From Urechis unicinctus (lineage: Eukaryota; Annelida; Polychaeta; Xenopneusta; Urechidae): a DNA stretch of 64,000 bases. The notes under the pieces are model-generated. The model was not told where the DNA came from. It searched no databases and saw only the letters and a list, made by a program, of their open reading frames with translations. The position numbers were made by a program, and so were the translations under genes. Shown here piece by piece: positions 41,931-56,600 of this stretch (the first letter of the stretch is position 1; each line of letters opens with the position of its first letter). The DNA is taken from NCBI GenBank assembly GCA_034190875.2, contig CM067345.1, forward strand, positions 28,926,850 to 28,990,849, read 5' to 3'.

Positions 41931-42963
41931 GTAGAGGTCGTGGTAGTCGCCCATGTTCTTACAGCCAGACGTGCTCCAGACCTATTGCACGTGGGCGTAG
42001 TCTGTGGCTGATATGCCCTGCTCTGAGAGCTTGCAGGCGTTGTGGGCTGGCCCTCTGTACTTGCCGGTTATGTGGCAGTGGTCATGGACCCGGTCGGTTC
42101 CGAGTGGTTTGCTGCAGACGTGGCATTGGGTTGCGGTCTTGTGGATTCTTTGATCCTCCCTGGTCATCCGCATGGGGACTGGCTTGGAGAGAACTGCTTT
42201 GATCTTTTTCTCCTCCCGCTGTAAGGCCTTCAGGAACTTCTCCACAGTGTCTCTTCCCCTGTAGACTACTGGGGGCAAGGTCTTTCCATCGCACCTGACC
42301 ACTATGTAGCCTTACCCGCAGCCCTGGTGTTCCTTGGTCTTCTGGGTATTGCTCCTTTCAGGATTGAGCGCCGGCCCTAGAAGCTTCACTGTGAGCGCCT
42401 CAAAGTCAGCGTAGAAGCTGCCTCTGTCAGTTCTGGAAGGATAATTTGTGTTTCCCCTCCTCAGGCATATCCACCCGCACAGCAGTTTGCCCTACCCCCG
42501 CACACTCATGCTTGTGGGCCAGGAGCAGTTTCTCATTGGTTTACCTGTGGAGGCAAAGCTCACAGAAGAACTTGTGGTGCTGATGTTTATTCTGGTCATA
42601 GAGTAGGCGGTTCAGGTCTTTGGTGTGAGTGTAGTGAAACCTGTCGTCTTTCTCGATCAGCATGACGTTAATGTGGGTGCCGGTGAGTTTGCTGATTCGG
42701 TGTACTACAGTGGTTTTCCCATCCCAGCCAAATACGTTTAGGGCTAGGTTAAGATGCTTTTCTATTTTTCCAACGTGGGAGACCGGGGTAGGGAACTCCA
42801 CCCCGACACCCTCAAGCTTATCTAGCAACCCGCGGAGAATATATTTTGTGGGTCGCTGTGGATCTTTAGCAACTGGAGGGGTGGCCGTCGGTGAACTGGC
42901 CATGTAAATATCTCCTCGATCGAAGGCGTTTTGTTTTTCAAGCGCTTCGAGGGCAAACTTCAT
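41931..42963 (-). pseudogene. Polinton/Maverick-type DNA polymerase B fragment
   Basis: Recognisable pieces in minus-strand order: an N-terminal domain at 42963-42541 (ALNVFGWDGK, HINVMLIEKDDRFHY, LNRLLYDQ), then FCELC, start of a zinc-finger-like region; the exonuclease I motif YADFE at about 42400-42415; YRGRDTVEKFLKAL near 42240; and the endonuclease-VII-like zinc motif HCHITGKYRG near 42060-42080. It then jumps to a downstream segment (ISATDYAHVQ, then MGDYHDLYL). Breaks: a TAA at 42541-42543, a frameshift near 42420-42430, further stops near 42310 and 41980, an internal deletion removing exonuclease motif II, and no palm domain at all. It ends where the 21-bp array starts. Base composition is much GC-richer than its neighbours. 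The family replicates DNA by protein priming in these virus-like transposons; this copy cannot function. Confidence 0.82.
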
Positions 42964-43948
42964 TAGAAGTTAAGAGTCAGTTTTGATTTGCAAAGAGACT
43001 CGTTGCGTTTAAAATTATTACACTTTTTTTATATTCCTATTCTTTGCAAGAACCAATTATTAGTCATCAACTGTTTCTGTTTCAAAGTACAGCTTAAGTA
43101 AAAACATTATGCAGTTTGAATAATTTGGTGTTTGTTTCCTGCTCATGTGTAATGCGCGTGTTGCCGTAACATAGGGTCATGTTTTTAACATGATATCCAT
43201 GTAGATTCAGTTTATATCATAGTATTATAAGAATTGGCCTGATGGTATACACTGCGGCAACTGGTGAAATCATTAAGTTCCCTTTACTTTTTTAGGTTGG
43301 CAATTCAACGAGCAGGTATGTACATTCGTTTTATCACTGTGAACCATCCCAGAATTGCGTTTCACCTCTATCAATTCCTTCTATATCTCCCTTAAATCAA
43401 TTAGAAAAAAACCCTGAGTTACGCAGCAGGGCTATAACAAGAGATGTCTGACTGACAGAATGAAATCATGTAACGCGATTATCTGTGCGATCATATAACT
43501 CCAAGTCACCTGCCATATAAGCGTAAACACGCGAGTATCGTGCTCAAAAAGTAACTCTTACATCAAACACTTCAATCACTGCTGGTTTACATTGATCAGC
43601 CAAAATGTTCTCGGTTCATCATCTTTGACCTCAGGTGCACTAAGCCACTCAGAAGGTTGACAATAGACATAAATGTTTATAATAACCCGTGATAAACCTA
43701 TCCCATATATTCGATGTTGCGACGTCCCTAAACTACACCCGTTTACAGGGGTTGCATATTGCATGTCATAGGTCACCTCAAGGCAACAGTCTTCATCTAA
43801 TGCCCCAAGGGTCTCGGGTATACAAGGCAATACCCGGGCATACGTCCGTGTCGTCCGCCCGTTTGGCACTATCTTTGGCCACTCTCTCTTACTTGCTTGC
43901 CAGATGCTGCCGGATTATCCCTGCGCTAGCGAGAACCGCTGTGCGCTG
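42964..43948. other. Intergenic, no recognisable gene
   Basis: No further Polinton gene (integrase, ATPase, capsid) is recognisable upstream of the polymerase fragment. Confidence 0.5.
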
Positions 43949-45718
43949 CATTTTGCAGCATGCATGGCAAGTAAATGCATAAAATTGCCACATGAACATA
44001 GACTGTTTCAACGGGGAGTAAATCCACCCTATATTTTACTTATTGATCGGGAGCATATAATCGATGAGTGAACACATTAGTTCTGCCATTTATCCGATAC
44101 AACTTGCTTTCTCAGAGTGAGATGAATATAAACGTAAGTATGGGGCATTTGTTTTACATGACCTACCTCTTGGACTCCATTTGACACTTTCGTCATCATC
44201 TTAAGAAGCAAACACAGCGACATGTTCGCATGTGTTACTTAGGAAACCTCGTTGGGCTTATGTTGTTCGCATATGTTGCATAATGTTCAGTAACGTTCAG
44301 AATGCAGAAAACAGACACATAAGCAGTAGGATTAACAGAGTTGGTAGACAAATGCCCCATTAGCTAATTATGTTGTTGGACTAAAACCCTATCTGCAGAT
44401 AATGTAAATACCAGATTATAATTCAGTGCAATTTACTGCTTTCCATAACATAAACCAATAGGTGGTTGTAATTGGCAATAACAACGCATGACATGTACGC
44501 GCATTTACTACCTAATTTGTTTGTAAGCGGGAAGGGTCGAATAGAGGGGTCACATAAGGAGGAATATGCTGATCACACTTGGGTTTGTATCCTACATTAA
44601 GACGTCTAGCTCCTCTGTGACAGGTCAATGTTCGAAAATGGGAACGTTAACCTTCTCGAGGAAGTAAATTCAGATGTTGTACAAAGTGCGATTGGCTTTG
44701 TGGTTGAGATATTAATCTAATTAAAATAGCTCATCAATTTCATTCATCAACTTCGATCCGCTTGCAAGATATCTCAACGAACCCAAAGCTCGGCTTCAAG
44801 TTGCAAAGTAACTGATGCAGTGAACATTTAGTATTAATAGACATTGTCTTACGCGTTTATCACATATGACGTTGAAGCGCCAAATACTTTACATTTCATT
44901 CTGCAATTTTGTGTTAAGTGCAAATAGTGTATGCAGTGAACAAGCGCTCGTATCAATCTAATATTATCAGTTGTTATATTGCTTGCAACGTGATTATATT
45001 GGTGCATCACCAGCCTTGCATCCATTAGCACGCACATGTTTGGGTAATCCATTATCTTTTATTGCGTGCCGATGTTAAGTTTACATGCCACTATGTACTT
45101 AATTCAAAATATCACACCCGAAACGCCTGTTATTAAAGATGTTCCACAGCGAGCTCTTGAAGCACAAGGGTCATTAAATGTACCGCGAATTCACTTCGCA
45201 CAACAATTATGCGATGCATCTTTGATGTAGTGAACACGAGTTGGCATAAGGGTCCTGGTGTTAGACCGTACCTCGTTCCTACAATGATATTCACTAGTAT
45301 TGATATTGCGCAGAATTAACAGGAAAACCTGATAAATACTCGGTGCTGTGTGTTACTCAGTAAACATTACCGTGCCCTTAGCTATGGGGATGCATTCAAC
45401 TATTCAATGGTGATACATCTATAACGACAATAAGCATAACTCTAGTAGAAAGCGTAACTCACAGACAATCGAACAGAGCTGCACCGAATGGGTCGACACT
45501 ACCTTGGCCGAATTCTACTCGGATGTGCCTGGTACTGTAAGAACCTGGCTAGTCAAGTAGATAAGGGATTCTATTGCATTTTGACTCCGAATCTATATGC
45601 GCAGGAGCTGCTTGTTTTGTTCCTCATCTTTGTTATGCCTCACAAGCTGACGAAAAACAAAAGTTTGATCGCCGTCGGTTATGGCCAAAACAAAGGCTAC
45701 GACAATTTACAGATTACA
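43949..45718 (+). repeat. Long direct repeat, copy 1 (partner 60131-61592)
   Basis: It starts at gcagcatgcatggcaagtaaatgcata and runs in the same order as 60131-61592 to aacaaaggctacgacaatttacagatt. Indels include about 290 bp (about 44990-45280) absent from copy 2. A conserved inverted pair, gttgagatat (about 44703) and atatctcaac (about 44768), sits in the middle. The 83-codon open frame at 45488-45739 is not preserved in copy 2, so the segment is probably a non-coding repeat. Confidence 0.85.
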
Positions 45719-47619
<1,901 letters not shown>

Positions 47620-47622
<3 letters not shown>

Positions 47623-48944
47623 CGCGTTGGAAATGAAGGTGATGTATTATAAGATAATGAGGCAGAAGGTTAGAAGGCTTCTTGCGTGCAATGGGACAAG
47701 ATTACCCTGAAATGGGATATGACACACTGTCCATTTTCTGTGACATTAATATTCAAGTACACCATAAAACCCAACTGTTCCCATTATTCAAAAACATTTA
47801 AGGGATCGCTTGTCAATATGCTGTGCTTGATTTCATGTATTTTCATAATTTCCGTTACTGAGTTTGTGTAGTCTTGTTCACTGATTTCTTTCGTCCCTAA
47901 ATAATTAGTTAACTGCACCTCTAGTTGCATATTGGCTGTGGTGGAATGTACGATAAACTATTTGAAGTTCAAATGTTTTGATTTATTTCTGGGTTCTTTA
48001 ATATCATAAAACATGAACTCAGTGAGAATCCACAGTCCTTTTATGAACAAATAGATAGGTGTCAAAACAATTTTACCTACACAACATTAAGAGTGTAGGG
48101 TTATTACGTATCACATATAACAGTTCATGGTATAAAATTAGAACTATATAAGACCAATGAAATTCATATAATGGTACACCCTGGGACATTGGTAGATACA
48201 TTATGATGTCCTCTCATCCACATTCACATTTTACCAGCACTACCCATCACGTTAGCCAGTTGTGGCGACGATGCACTGCCGAAAGTTGCATAGAGTATAA
48301 TAGCCAAAGGTCATGTCGGGGGAAATCTGGACCTCACAGTGGATCTTACTGTCGGACTGCACCACTTTACCTGTCAGTCTGTTCTTCTCACTGAAAAAAG
48401 TTGGTATGTTGACAGCCGGCTGGTTTCACAGCGTTTCGGAGCTGCTTGTTTGCTACGCGCATTTGCACATTGAATGTACATCATTGTGTAGTAGTTTTTG
48501 ATGTATAGACAATGTCTAACCCGATCTCATATTTCGTTGGCTTCGCCGCCATTACATCAGTTATATTATCTTACACGAAGTTCCAACATTGCGTTATTTG
48601 TACTCGAGAAAACAATCTCGAATGGGGAAAGAGTGCATCTGCATGGTCTCGCGCCTTCGATGTGGACTTAAATTGGGTGGTGATTAAGAATATTGCTTGG
48701 TCAAATAAGCACACTCACTTCGTTCATGGCGTCACATTGTTTTCAAAACTACCCATGTCATTGGTCTTTAGTCACAGTCTCATTAGTACAACGACAGAAA
48801 TACCTCCTTAAAGGCTTCTGAGTATATTCTGTACAACATAACTCCAATCGGGGGCACTACATGGTCGAATGTAAACGCGATCTCGAGGTCATACGCGATA
48901 GCCCGCATTATGGTGCCATCAAAGTAACGCAATAGATTTACGAT
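47620..48944. other. Intergenic, no recognisable gene
   Basis: Nothing supported. The minus-strand open frame that leaves the minisatellite into 48783-48950 encodes no known domain. Confidence 0.5.
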
Positions 48945-49930
48945 CACCGTGTTTCGTGAGTGAATAATGGTAGCATCATGAAGCATTATGATAGTACCAT
49001 GAAGCATTATGCTAGCATCATGAAGCATTATGGTAGTGCCATAAAGCATTATGATAGTATTATGAAGCATAATGGTCGTACCATGAAGCATTATGGTTGT
49101 ATTATGAAGCATTATGGTTGTACTATAAAGCATTATGTTAGTATTATGAAGAATTATGGTTGTATCATAAAGCAATATGGCATTGTTATGAAGCATTTTG
49201 GAAGTATTATGAACCATCATGGTGGTATCATTAAGCATTATGGTAGTATCCTGAAGCATTATGGTTGTATTATGAAGCATTTAGGCAGTATTATGAAGCA
49301 TTAAGGTAGTTTTATAAATAATTATGGTATGGTAATATTATGGAAATAATGGCAGCATCATGAAGCATTATGGTATTATTATGGAGCATAAGGTAGTATC
49401 ATGACATATTATGGTAGTATTATAAATCATTATGGTGGTGTTATGAAGCATTGCCATAGTTTTATTAAGCATTATGGAAGAGATATGAAACATTATGGAA
49501 GTATTAAAAAGCATTATGGTAGTTTTTAAGCATTATGGTAGTATTATGAAGCATTATAGTATTATTATTAAGCACTATGGTAGTACAATTGGTAACATTG
49601 TTGATTCAAGATCACACATGATTGCATAATGGTAGCATTAAGGGAACATTTGGGTTGCACTATGATAGTATTATTGGTTCAAGATCATGATTTAATGTAG
49701 CATTATGGTAGAATGAATGTAGCACTATTGAGCCAAGCTCATGGGATAGTTTTGTAAGAGAATCATTGCAGAAATTTGGAAGCGGCTTGAAAACCAATGT
49801 ATTGCATGACACGGCAACATTCACCATACCTAAATACATTAATAATATCAACCATGTCAAATACACGCCTTGTCATACAATTCACCACACCAGACAACTA
49901 CAGCCTTAAGCTCATAATGAAGGTAAACTA
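48945..49930 (-). repeat. Palindrome arm block c, right: 21-bp minisatellite and flank
   Basis: Inverted counterpart of 40840-41930. Units such as ggtagtatcatgaagcattat fill about 48966-49560, followed by the unique flank (ttgattcaagatca, cattaagggaacatttgggt, caagatcatg). Similarity is lower than in block b, as expected of a minisatellite. Confidence 0.88.
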
Positions 49931-51430
49931 TTTGCAAATAAAGGATTTTAACACACCATTCACTGCGCCATCTTGTCGCATCAATATATGTTATGTGCCA
50001 TTAAGGCACCAAGACACTAGTGTGACGGTAATGACATATCGTCTTGATTTGGATTAAACGAGAAGCCCACGGAACCTTTACCCGCTGCATCCTGTAAATG
50101 ATGATCTGCTTAGTGCCGGAAAGCCATGTGAGCTCAAGCGGCACGTGCCGCAGTCAATGTTCCCTCTGCTGATTCAAACACGGCCCAATGAAGTTAAACT
50201 GACTGCATATTGTCCACACGATGGTGCGAACAAATGTGTCATCGAATGGAAACACAAAATGTGCTCTCTACTTTCAAAACGTAGCATGGGATTAAATAAT
50301 TATTCAGGAAAATTATGAAGTGAAAATAGAATGGATTAAATGCACGGCATACCTGATAATCGGATAAACGTAGATGCGATCATCGACCGATATCCGTTAT
50401 ACGAAAATGCCCCCTACACGTACCTAACAATGCTAGGGACATAAAAGTGATATCAAAATAAGAGTCAACTTTCGAATTAGTCTTGAGTTCAGCAAAAAGA
50501 CATATATGCTGGAATATACGATTGAAAAAGTGAATATATCATAAATGACATGTTAGGCAATACGTCAATGGTAGCATGGGTGATGTATTCATCAATGCCC
50601 CTAAGTCATTGCGTGTAGCTTTACTAAGTGATACTGTCGGCTTTAATTATTAGATTAGGAGGATATGCTATATTGCTACGAAGTAAAAGTTGTTGAACCA
50701 GTTTTGGCCGAGTTAGGTAAGCTTCATGTGTAGTGAAACCTGCTTTGGCTGAGTAGGTGTTGGCTTAACTGATGGTAAAAGATGTTATCTATGCTAAATG
50801 CTCTCAGGCTTTAGCAGTATGAAGTTTTTTTTCACGCATGTATGTTGTATGTACCATTACGTTCCTTTTATATGAATGCCGTTCTTATAACTATATGATT
50901 ATTGGACTAATTAATTAAACTTGCATGAAACGTAAAGTACGGAAACGATTATTAGTGGTATATGGTATGTCATCTGCATTTATTGAATGATGTGGGTGGG
51001 CTGCAATGATGTAATAGCGACAGTCTGAACATTTTGTCTCTGTTCACGACCTGTGCTCTGTTTACGACCCGTAATACCCATGAGTTTTTCATATAAAACG
51101 TAATCCTGCCTGTTCAATCATCCGCGGGACACAGCCGCATATATAATGCGTTTCCAACTCTGTTCGTCGGGTACAACTGCGCCTTTATTGTGATAAAGTC
51201 TATAGTGCAGCTCCCATGAGGCAATGCCAAGTTCATAGATCATAACGCCAATAGTCAAAAGAGATACGAATCGTCCTGTAGCATCAGGCGAACGACATGT
51301 TATTTCGCCATAAATCCCCACGACCAGTGTCAATTATGTTGAATAATGCAACAGTTGCAACTAGTCTACAACACAACTGTTAACATTGTAAACGGAAGAT
51401 ATGAGCTATTCAACTACTTAAAAGGGAGGT
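49931..51430. other. Intergenic, no recognisable gene
   Basis: Lies between blocks c and b on the right side. No gene or repeat relation found. Confidence 0.5.
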
Positions 51431-52249
51431 TTTAACGGAATCTGAACCAGATTAATGAGCAATTATTCTGATCAGTAACATAAGTCGGGAGAGTCCTGAA
51501 AGCCGCGGTGCGTCATGTTTGTAGATCCACATCCTTGCGAACGAATACGTGATACAGACTATTTGCATAGTTTGACATTGGAGTAGTATAGACGTGTGAT
51601 AGAAAAAGTAAATGATGACATTTCTGTGTGATCCATAAGTCGTTGCCCTGACAAATTAACGGCCTATGGTCCCCGATTGTCGTAGTTATATTTATGCGTC
51701 ATGTTTTGTCAAATAAGGCAGAAAGTATACGAGAATGAGGTTACTGCGTGTTATTGCTCGACTGGTGCAGCGGTAATGTCGCTGTTGTTATCAGCCACAC
51801 GCAGCGGCACACCAGGCACTGGCTGTCAGGAATTGGACGATACAGGCTGTACGCGTTCTCTGTAACAGCGCAGTTCCTAGAGTCTGTGCTACTGACCCAC
51901 GCTCCTTCCCCATCAAGAAAACTTCTTCCTTTGATTAATTTCCCCCAGACGTGCAGACAAGACGTCAGCCCTATATGAGCAATCTGTTGAGAAAACCGGT
52001 AGTGAGCACACTGCATTTCAACCATTGGCATATATAATATTCTGGGTGCGATGTAAACGAACTTTAAAGGTGGACGGATTTATATCAGCATTCAACGGTC
52101 GCTCACTTTCCGCTCAATGTTTTCCTTAAATGGGAGCTACAGTAGTAAGCAATTATTCCGATTTATTCCGTTTGTCTTAAAAGTAGCAAATGTTGCGTTG
52201 CGTGACGTTCATTGTCCGTCATCCGTAAGAGCAAATACATGAAAGACAC

Positions 52250-52890
52250 AATGTTCAGAGTATGAGCTGGGGTGTCATGCTCGGTGGTCATCAGATGAAA
52301 TGCTGCGAGAATATGTACACGTACCATCAGAGTAGTATAAACTTAACACGGGGATGTATAAAGGAGAAGAGAAATGATGACCTTATTAGTACGGGAAACA
52401 TTACAAATGCAACGACATATGACTCGCACAAGAAGCCGAATGATCCTGGGTGTGACTGCCAATCGGTCTCCGATCGTCACAGTAATATTTCAGCGTTATT
52501 TGTTGAATTTAATTCCAAGACGTTTCTGAATTAAATTGTATAATAAACTCCCTTAAATCGTCTAGCCCTTGATGGGATGAAATACGTAGTAATGTAGTAA
52601 AAGTAAAGTAAAGTGTCTGTGATTCATTTGTAAAAGCTCTGTAACTCACAATCAACTTGCCGTTAAGGCTAGGGAATTTTCCCTCATGAAAACAAAATTG
52701 CCATCGTTACGCTAGTGTACACATCTGGCAATAAGACTCACATAACTAACTATAGACCAATCTCGATTCTACCTTGTTTGAACATTTCCTAATTGTACCT
52801 CTATGTAAATCGAATAAGTCGAAAAAATTTATCACATTCCAGGGACCAAACTTATGGAACTCTTTTTTGTACCTCACTAGAACGGAAATG
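52250..52890 (+). mobile_element. LINE reverse transcriptase remnant (right arm)
   Basis: Mirror copy of the left-arm remnant. The stretch encoding TNYRPISIL lies at about 52745-52773 and the one for GPKLWNS at about 52840-52865. The same short distance and the same missing core are seen in both arms, so the deletion predates the inverted duplication. Confidence 0.65.
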
Positions 52891-53333
52891 TAGCCTTCAA
52901 TCGTTTAATGATAAATAACGTGCATATCTGTTAGCATAATTTGTTAGCATAGTTCCTTCTACGAACTGTACGAATTGCGTTGTGTAAAGTGCCTTCGGAT
53001 AATTGTCAATCAGTACTGAATGATGTTTGTGTGTTGTAATAATGTGTATAAATCAGTGATGTTTTGCATGTCACTTTGTCACTCACAAATCTTTGTATTG
53101 AAATTGATACGAGGACACATAAACCATCAAGTGTCACGTCCTCCTGCCTATGGCAGATGAATGTGCATTTTACATTTGATAAAAATATATAATTATGTTG
53201 CTCGTAAATTAGTGTTTGGTGGAAATAATACACAAGTCAAAGTATAACAAGCTGGAGATATCCGAGGGCTACTGGTATACCAATGCTCGACTAGTGCAAC
53301 CTCAAAATGGTTATCACACGCATAAAGCGTAAA

Positions 53334-53520
<187 letters not shown>

Positions 53521-53640
53521 TCGTTGAAACGTGGAAGATGGAACCATTTTGATATGAAATGAGCAAGCATTTCACTTTTCGATCGAATGACCTGGTGTAC
53601 GGATAAAGTGCAAGTAGGTTTTGATATCTCAACAGCGGCA

Positions 53641-54283
53641 ATTTAAATTCAGCCATGGGTCGTAATTTCGACAGTAGACCCCTTGGCAACCGTTAATGCA
53701 ACGTTTCTAAGCATCAACCACCATTGTTACTGCCATGACGTCAGCATGGGTTAAGTTGGTTACTTCTTTATATTCACGTATCATTAACACATCATTAAAT
53801 CCGTGAATGGGAGAAAGCAGACCGACATCTTAGTTTAACAATATCACATCGCTCCGGCTATAAATGATTTTAAATGTGTTCCGTGCCGTAGTAAATGTTA
53901 TGAGTAATGAACTCTTGATAAACAATGGCTTTATTATGCAAGGCTCTTTCTGTGCAGGACATAGATTAATGTCAACGATTTTCAGCTATGAGCATGCGAT
54001 AAAGCAGTTTCGCTGTAACTAATGGTTAGCATATAGATTCGTCACTCAAGGTACCGTGCAGTTAATGGTTTAGATAATCCACTCTATAAGTTATCCATCA
54101 TGTTAACATGGTCACCGTGAATACAACCTGTTCAATAAATCGCCCATATTAACCTCTATCATCATATCCTACAGATTAATGGTTATAAGCTCGATATAAG
54201 CATTTGACTGACATAGAGAACCAGCAATATTGTACGCTGTACAAAATATAGGCACACTGAACAGCAAGCAACCTGTCATATAT
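53641..54283. other. Intergenic, no recognisable gene
   Basis: Separates blocks b and a on the right. It shows no match to the left-side separator (36031-36701). It follows the end of receptor C, so it should hold the 3' untranslated region of that gene. Confidence 0.5.
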
Positions 54284-55299
54284 TCACAGGATGACAATAA
54301 ACCGGTACCACAATAATGAAAAAATCCCGTTATATATAATATTTCGAAATCGCTGGCGTAGCGCGTAGTACAAAACGAAGTTGACACTGGAGTTAACAAG
54401 AAAATTACAAAAACTTTCGAAACGGTAAGAGGGATCCACATGGAGCCCACCATAAGTGGTCAGCAAGCTGTGAATGCGATCTGGCGTGTGACATATTATA
54501 AGAAAGGTGATGATAAGCGCCATGATAAGGGAAATGTTCTTCTCGGAACTGGTGCGTCCGCTAACGATGCTTTTACGAATGCTGTTTCGCATCCTGTACA
54601 ACTCCCTTATTGGCTTTACTTTTAGCACAAGAAGGATTAGAAGCGGTAGAATAAGAACCAGTATTGTGTATATTCCCTCTGTGTAAACTTCGCTGAACAA
54701 ACTGCTACGCCCAATAGACGTAGGAAAAACACCGACGACGCTTCCAGTGCTGTTATACTATACGCAAAGTCCACCTGGAATACTCTGGGAACATTCAGGA
54801 AAACAGCTGACACAGCTACAACAAGTACTTGCAGCTTCGTCCGTGTAAGTGTAATCCAGCTGTTGGCTTGGAATGGTTTACAGATGGCCACGTATCGGTT
54901 GAATGCGATGAGAACAGTCATCCATATGATAGCGGCCTGTGCTGTGTAACCTACCGGGTTCACGTATTTGATGACATAGGAATACGCAGACGGTATACTT
55001 GTCCAGCATGTTTTGGGATTAAAACCAGATGGCAATGTGACGGTCGTCAACACCAATAAGAGAAGCAGATTATCCGACACGGCTAGAGACTGGAGAAGGA
55101 ATATAGCTGCCTGGTTGGATCTTTCATATCTCAAGACGACAATAGATAATGTGTTACCAATCAGGCCAAAGATACACAACGCACCCGTTAACACCACGTT
55201 CACTACGAGATCAAAGACGTCAATTGCGCAGGTGCCGTCTGGGAGTTCCGTCACGTTTACTGCTCTTAGCGATGTGGTATTTATAGCCGCAGCAGTCAT
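54284..55299 (-). pseudogene. FMRFamide-receptor-like GPCR (C), one frameshift
   Basis: The ATG at 55299 opens a 220-residue frame covering the N-terminus (NTT, NVT sites), TM1-TM4 (GNTLS, LAVSD, FNRY, LNVPRVF) and the start of extracellular loop 2. TM5-TM7 continue in another frame at 54700-54284 (LPLLILLVLK, CHTPDR, NSSVNFVLYY, RQRFR), ending in a short tail (...SLLWYRF...). Against receptor B the loop-2 region is 5 nt longer. A single missing base in the A5 run at 54725-54729 would restore one frame with two extra codons. The break could therefore be a sequencing error and the gene alive. There is also an in-frame 6-nt deletion before NSS in TM7. Membrane and cytoplasmic parts are nearly identical to B; the extracellular parts are not. 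Confidence 0.85.
54320..55250 (-). repeat. Palindrome arm block a, right (partner 35115-36030)
   Basis: Inverted counterpart of the receptor B coding region. Similarity ends just upstream of TM1 and just after TM7, as on the left. Confidence 0.9.
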
Positions 55300-56009
55300 A
55301 TTTTCTGAATTGGAAAAAATAATATTTAGCAGTCATCAGTGTTGCATTTGAACAGCGCGGCTGAATTTTGAAACTGAAAAAAACAATATGCCAGTCATCA
55401 ATACGAGCTCATCCATCGGGGAGGTGTCTGATTACGTGATGCATGATGGGCTTTTCCCCATATTTTGAGAAGAGCTTACGTACATTTTGTTCAATACCTT
55501 CAAACAATTCACGCATTTGTAGCATCAGCGTTACGTTGACGAATTCAACATTAAGAAACGGCTGTAGATCCGTAGAAGGACAATGGATGAAATTAAATGC
55601 TTGCGTGAGTTATGCTGCGAGCTTGCCGTATGAGTGGTTCTATAGTTCAGGGCTCTGACGACTTCATATGAAACAATGTTCAACGCGTATGTTACCATAT
55701 GTGATATGGGCGATACTTATATGCTAAAAAAATATACGTACACAATCAATCTGTCTACAATGGATTTGTGCGCCCTCTATACAATATATATTGATGCCAA
55801 TACTTATATATATCTCGATTATTTGGTGATAGGCATCGCATGTACAAATTAAGAATCAAATATATATGTATAGAAATAAACAAGTAGAAAACGTCAACAA
55901 TCATTCTTCTAGGTGCGTTCATGAGGTAATACTAATATTGTACACACACAAGGCTAATCCTGACTTAATGGAACTATGATATTCTACTGTAGATTTACAT
56001 TGTAAAATA
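55300..56009. other. Intergenic, upstream of GPCR C
   Basis: Should contain the promoter of receptor C if the gene is active. It is unrelated to the sequence upstream of receptor B. No element recognised. Confidence 0.5.
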
Positions 56010-56600
56010 TGACCTGACTTTTCTTTTAAACATTTATTTTGTTGGTACATATTTCATTATGTCTGGGAGAGTATTCCCAAGCTTTGGTCCCCTGTACGCT
56101 AAACTGGTTTTGAAGCGATTTGTTCTCACTTAAGGCAAGCACTATGAATTTAATGACCGTGTACTGTGATCATGTAGGTCCGATTGTAGGACATTTTTAT
56201 TATTGTTTGGAAGAACACCATGTAAAAATTTGTACATATGCCAGTATGAACATTATTGATATCTCAAAGTTTCACTACCCTGACACTTTGGAAAAAGTCT
56301 GTAGATGTTCGCCTTGGAACATTAAGTATAGTTAGCAGTATTCTCTTTTGGTATATACAGAGGCTAGACCGTTTTGACTCAGACAAGCCTTTCAAAATAA
56401 TATTGCAATAATTTAAATAGGTCAGTATGAAATGATTGCATTGTTTGATAAACCTAGCTTTACTATGTGCGTAACGTAGATCATTCCGCAGGATTATGAT
56501 ATTTTGCATACTATTTGGCTTTTCCACTTTAACTTTCATCGATTTGCATACCGAGACATTTAGTGCCAATTGCGCTTTGTATAATTTCATCACGTGTGGT
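56010..56600 (-). mobile_element. LINE (CR1/jockey-type) 3' end remnant
   Basis: The minus frame 56593-56264 carries LTYLNYCNIIL...YQKRILLTILNVPRRT, the thumb region after the LINE RT palm (YxxYCxxxW, QKRAVRIIT-like). After a stop, the next segment reads YKFLHGVLPN, VRTNRFKTSLAYRGPKLGNT then LPDIM, and FKRKVRSYF, the typical LINE C-terminus. The RT core lies upstream and is not found. Multiple stops show it is dead. Confidence 0.75.

Noticed and set aside
41387..41934. Repeat proteins (MLHNTTI- or KHYGSIM-type heptads) in the 21-bp arrays, also at 48783-49304
   Set aside because: Follows automatically from a 21-bp unit without stops; both strands are open and no signal peptide or unique domain is attached.
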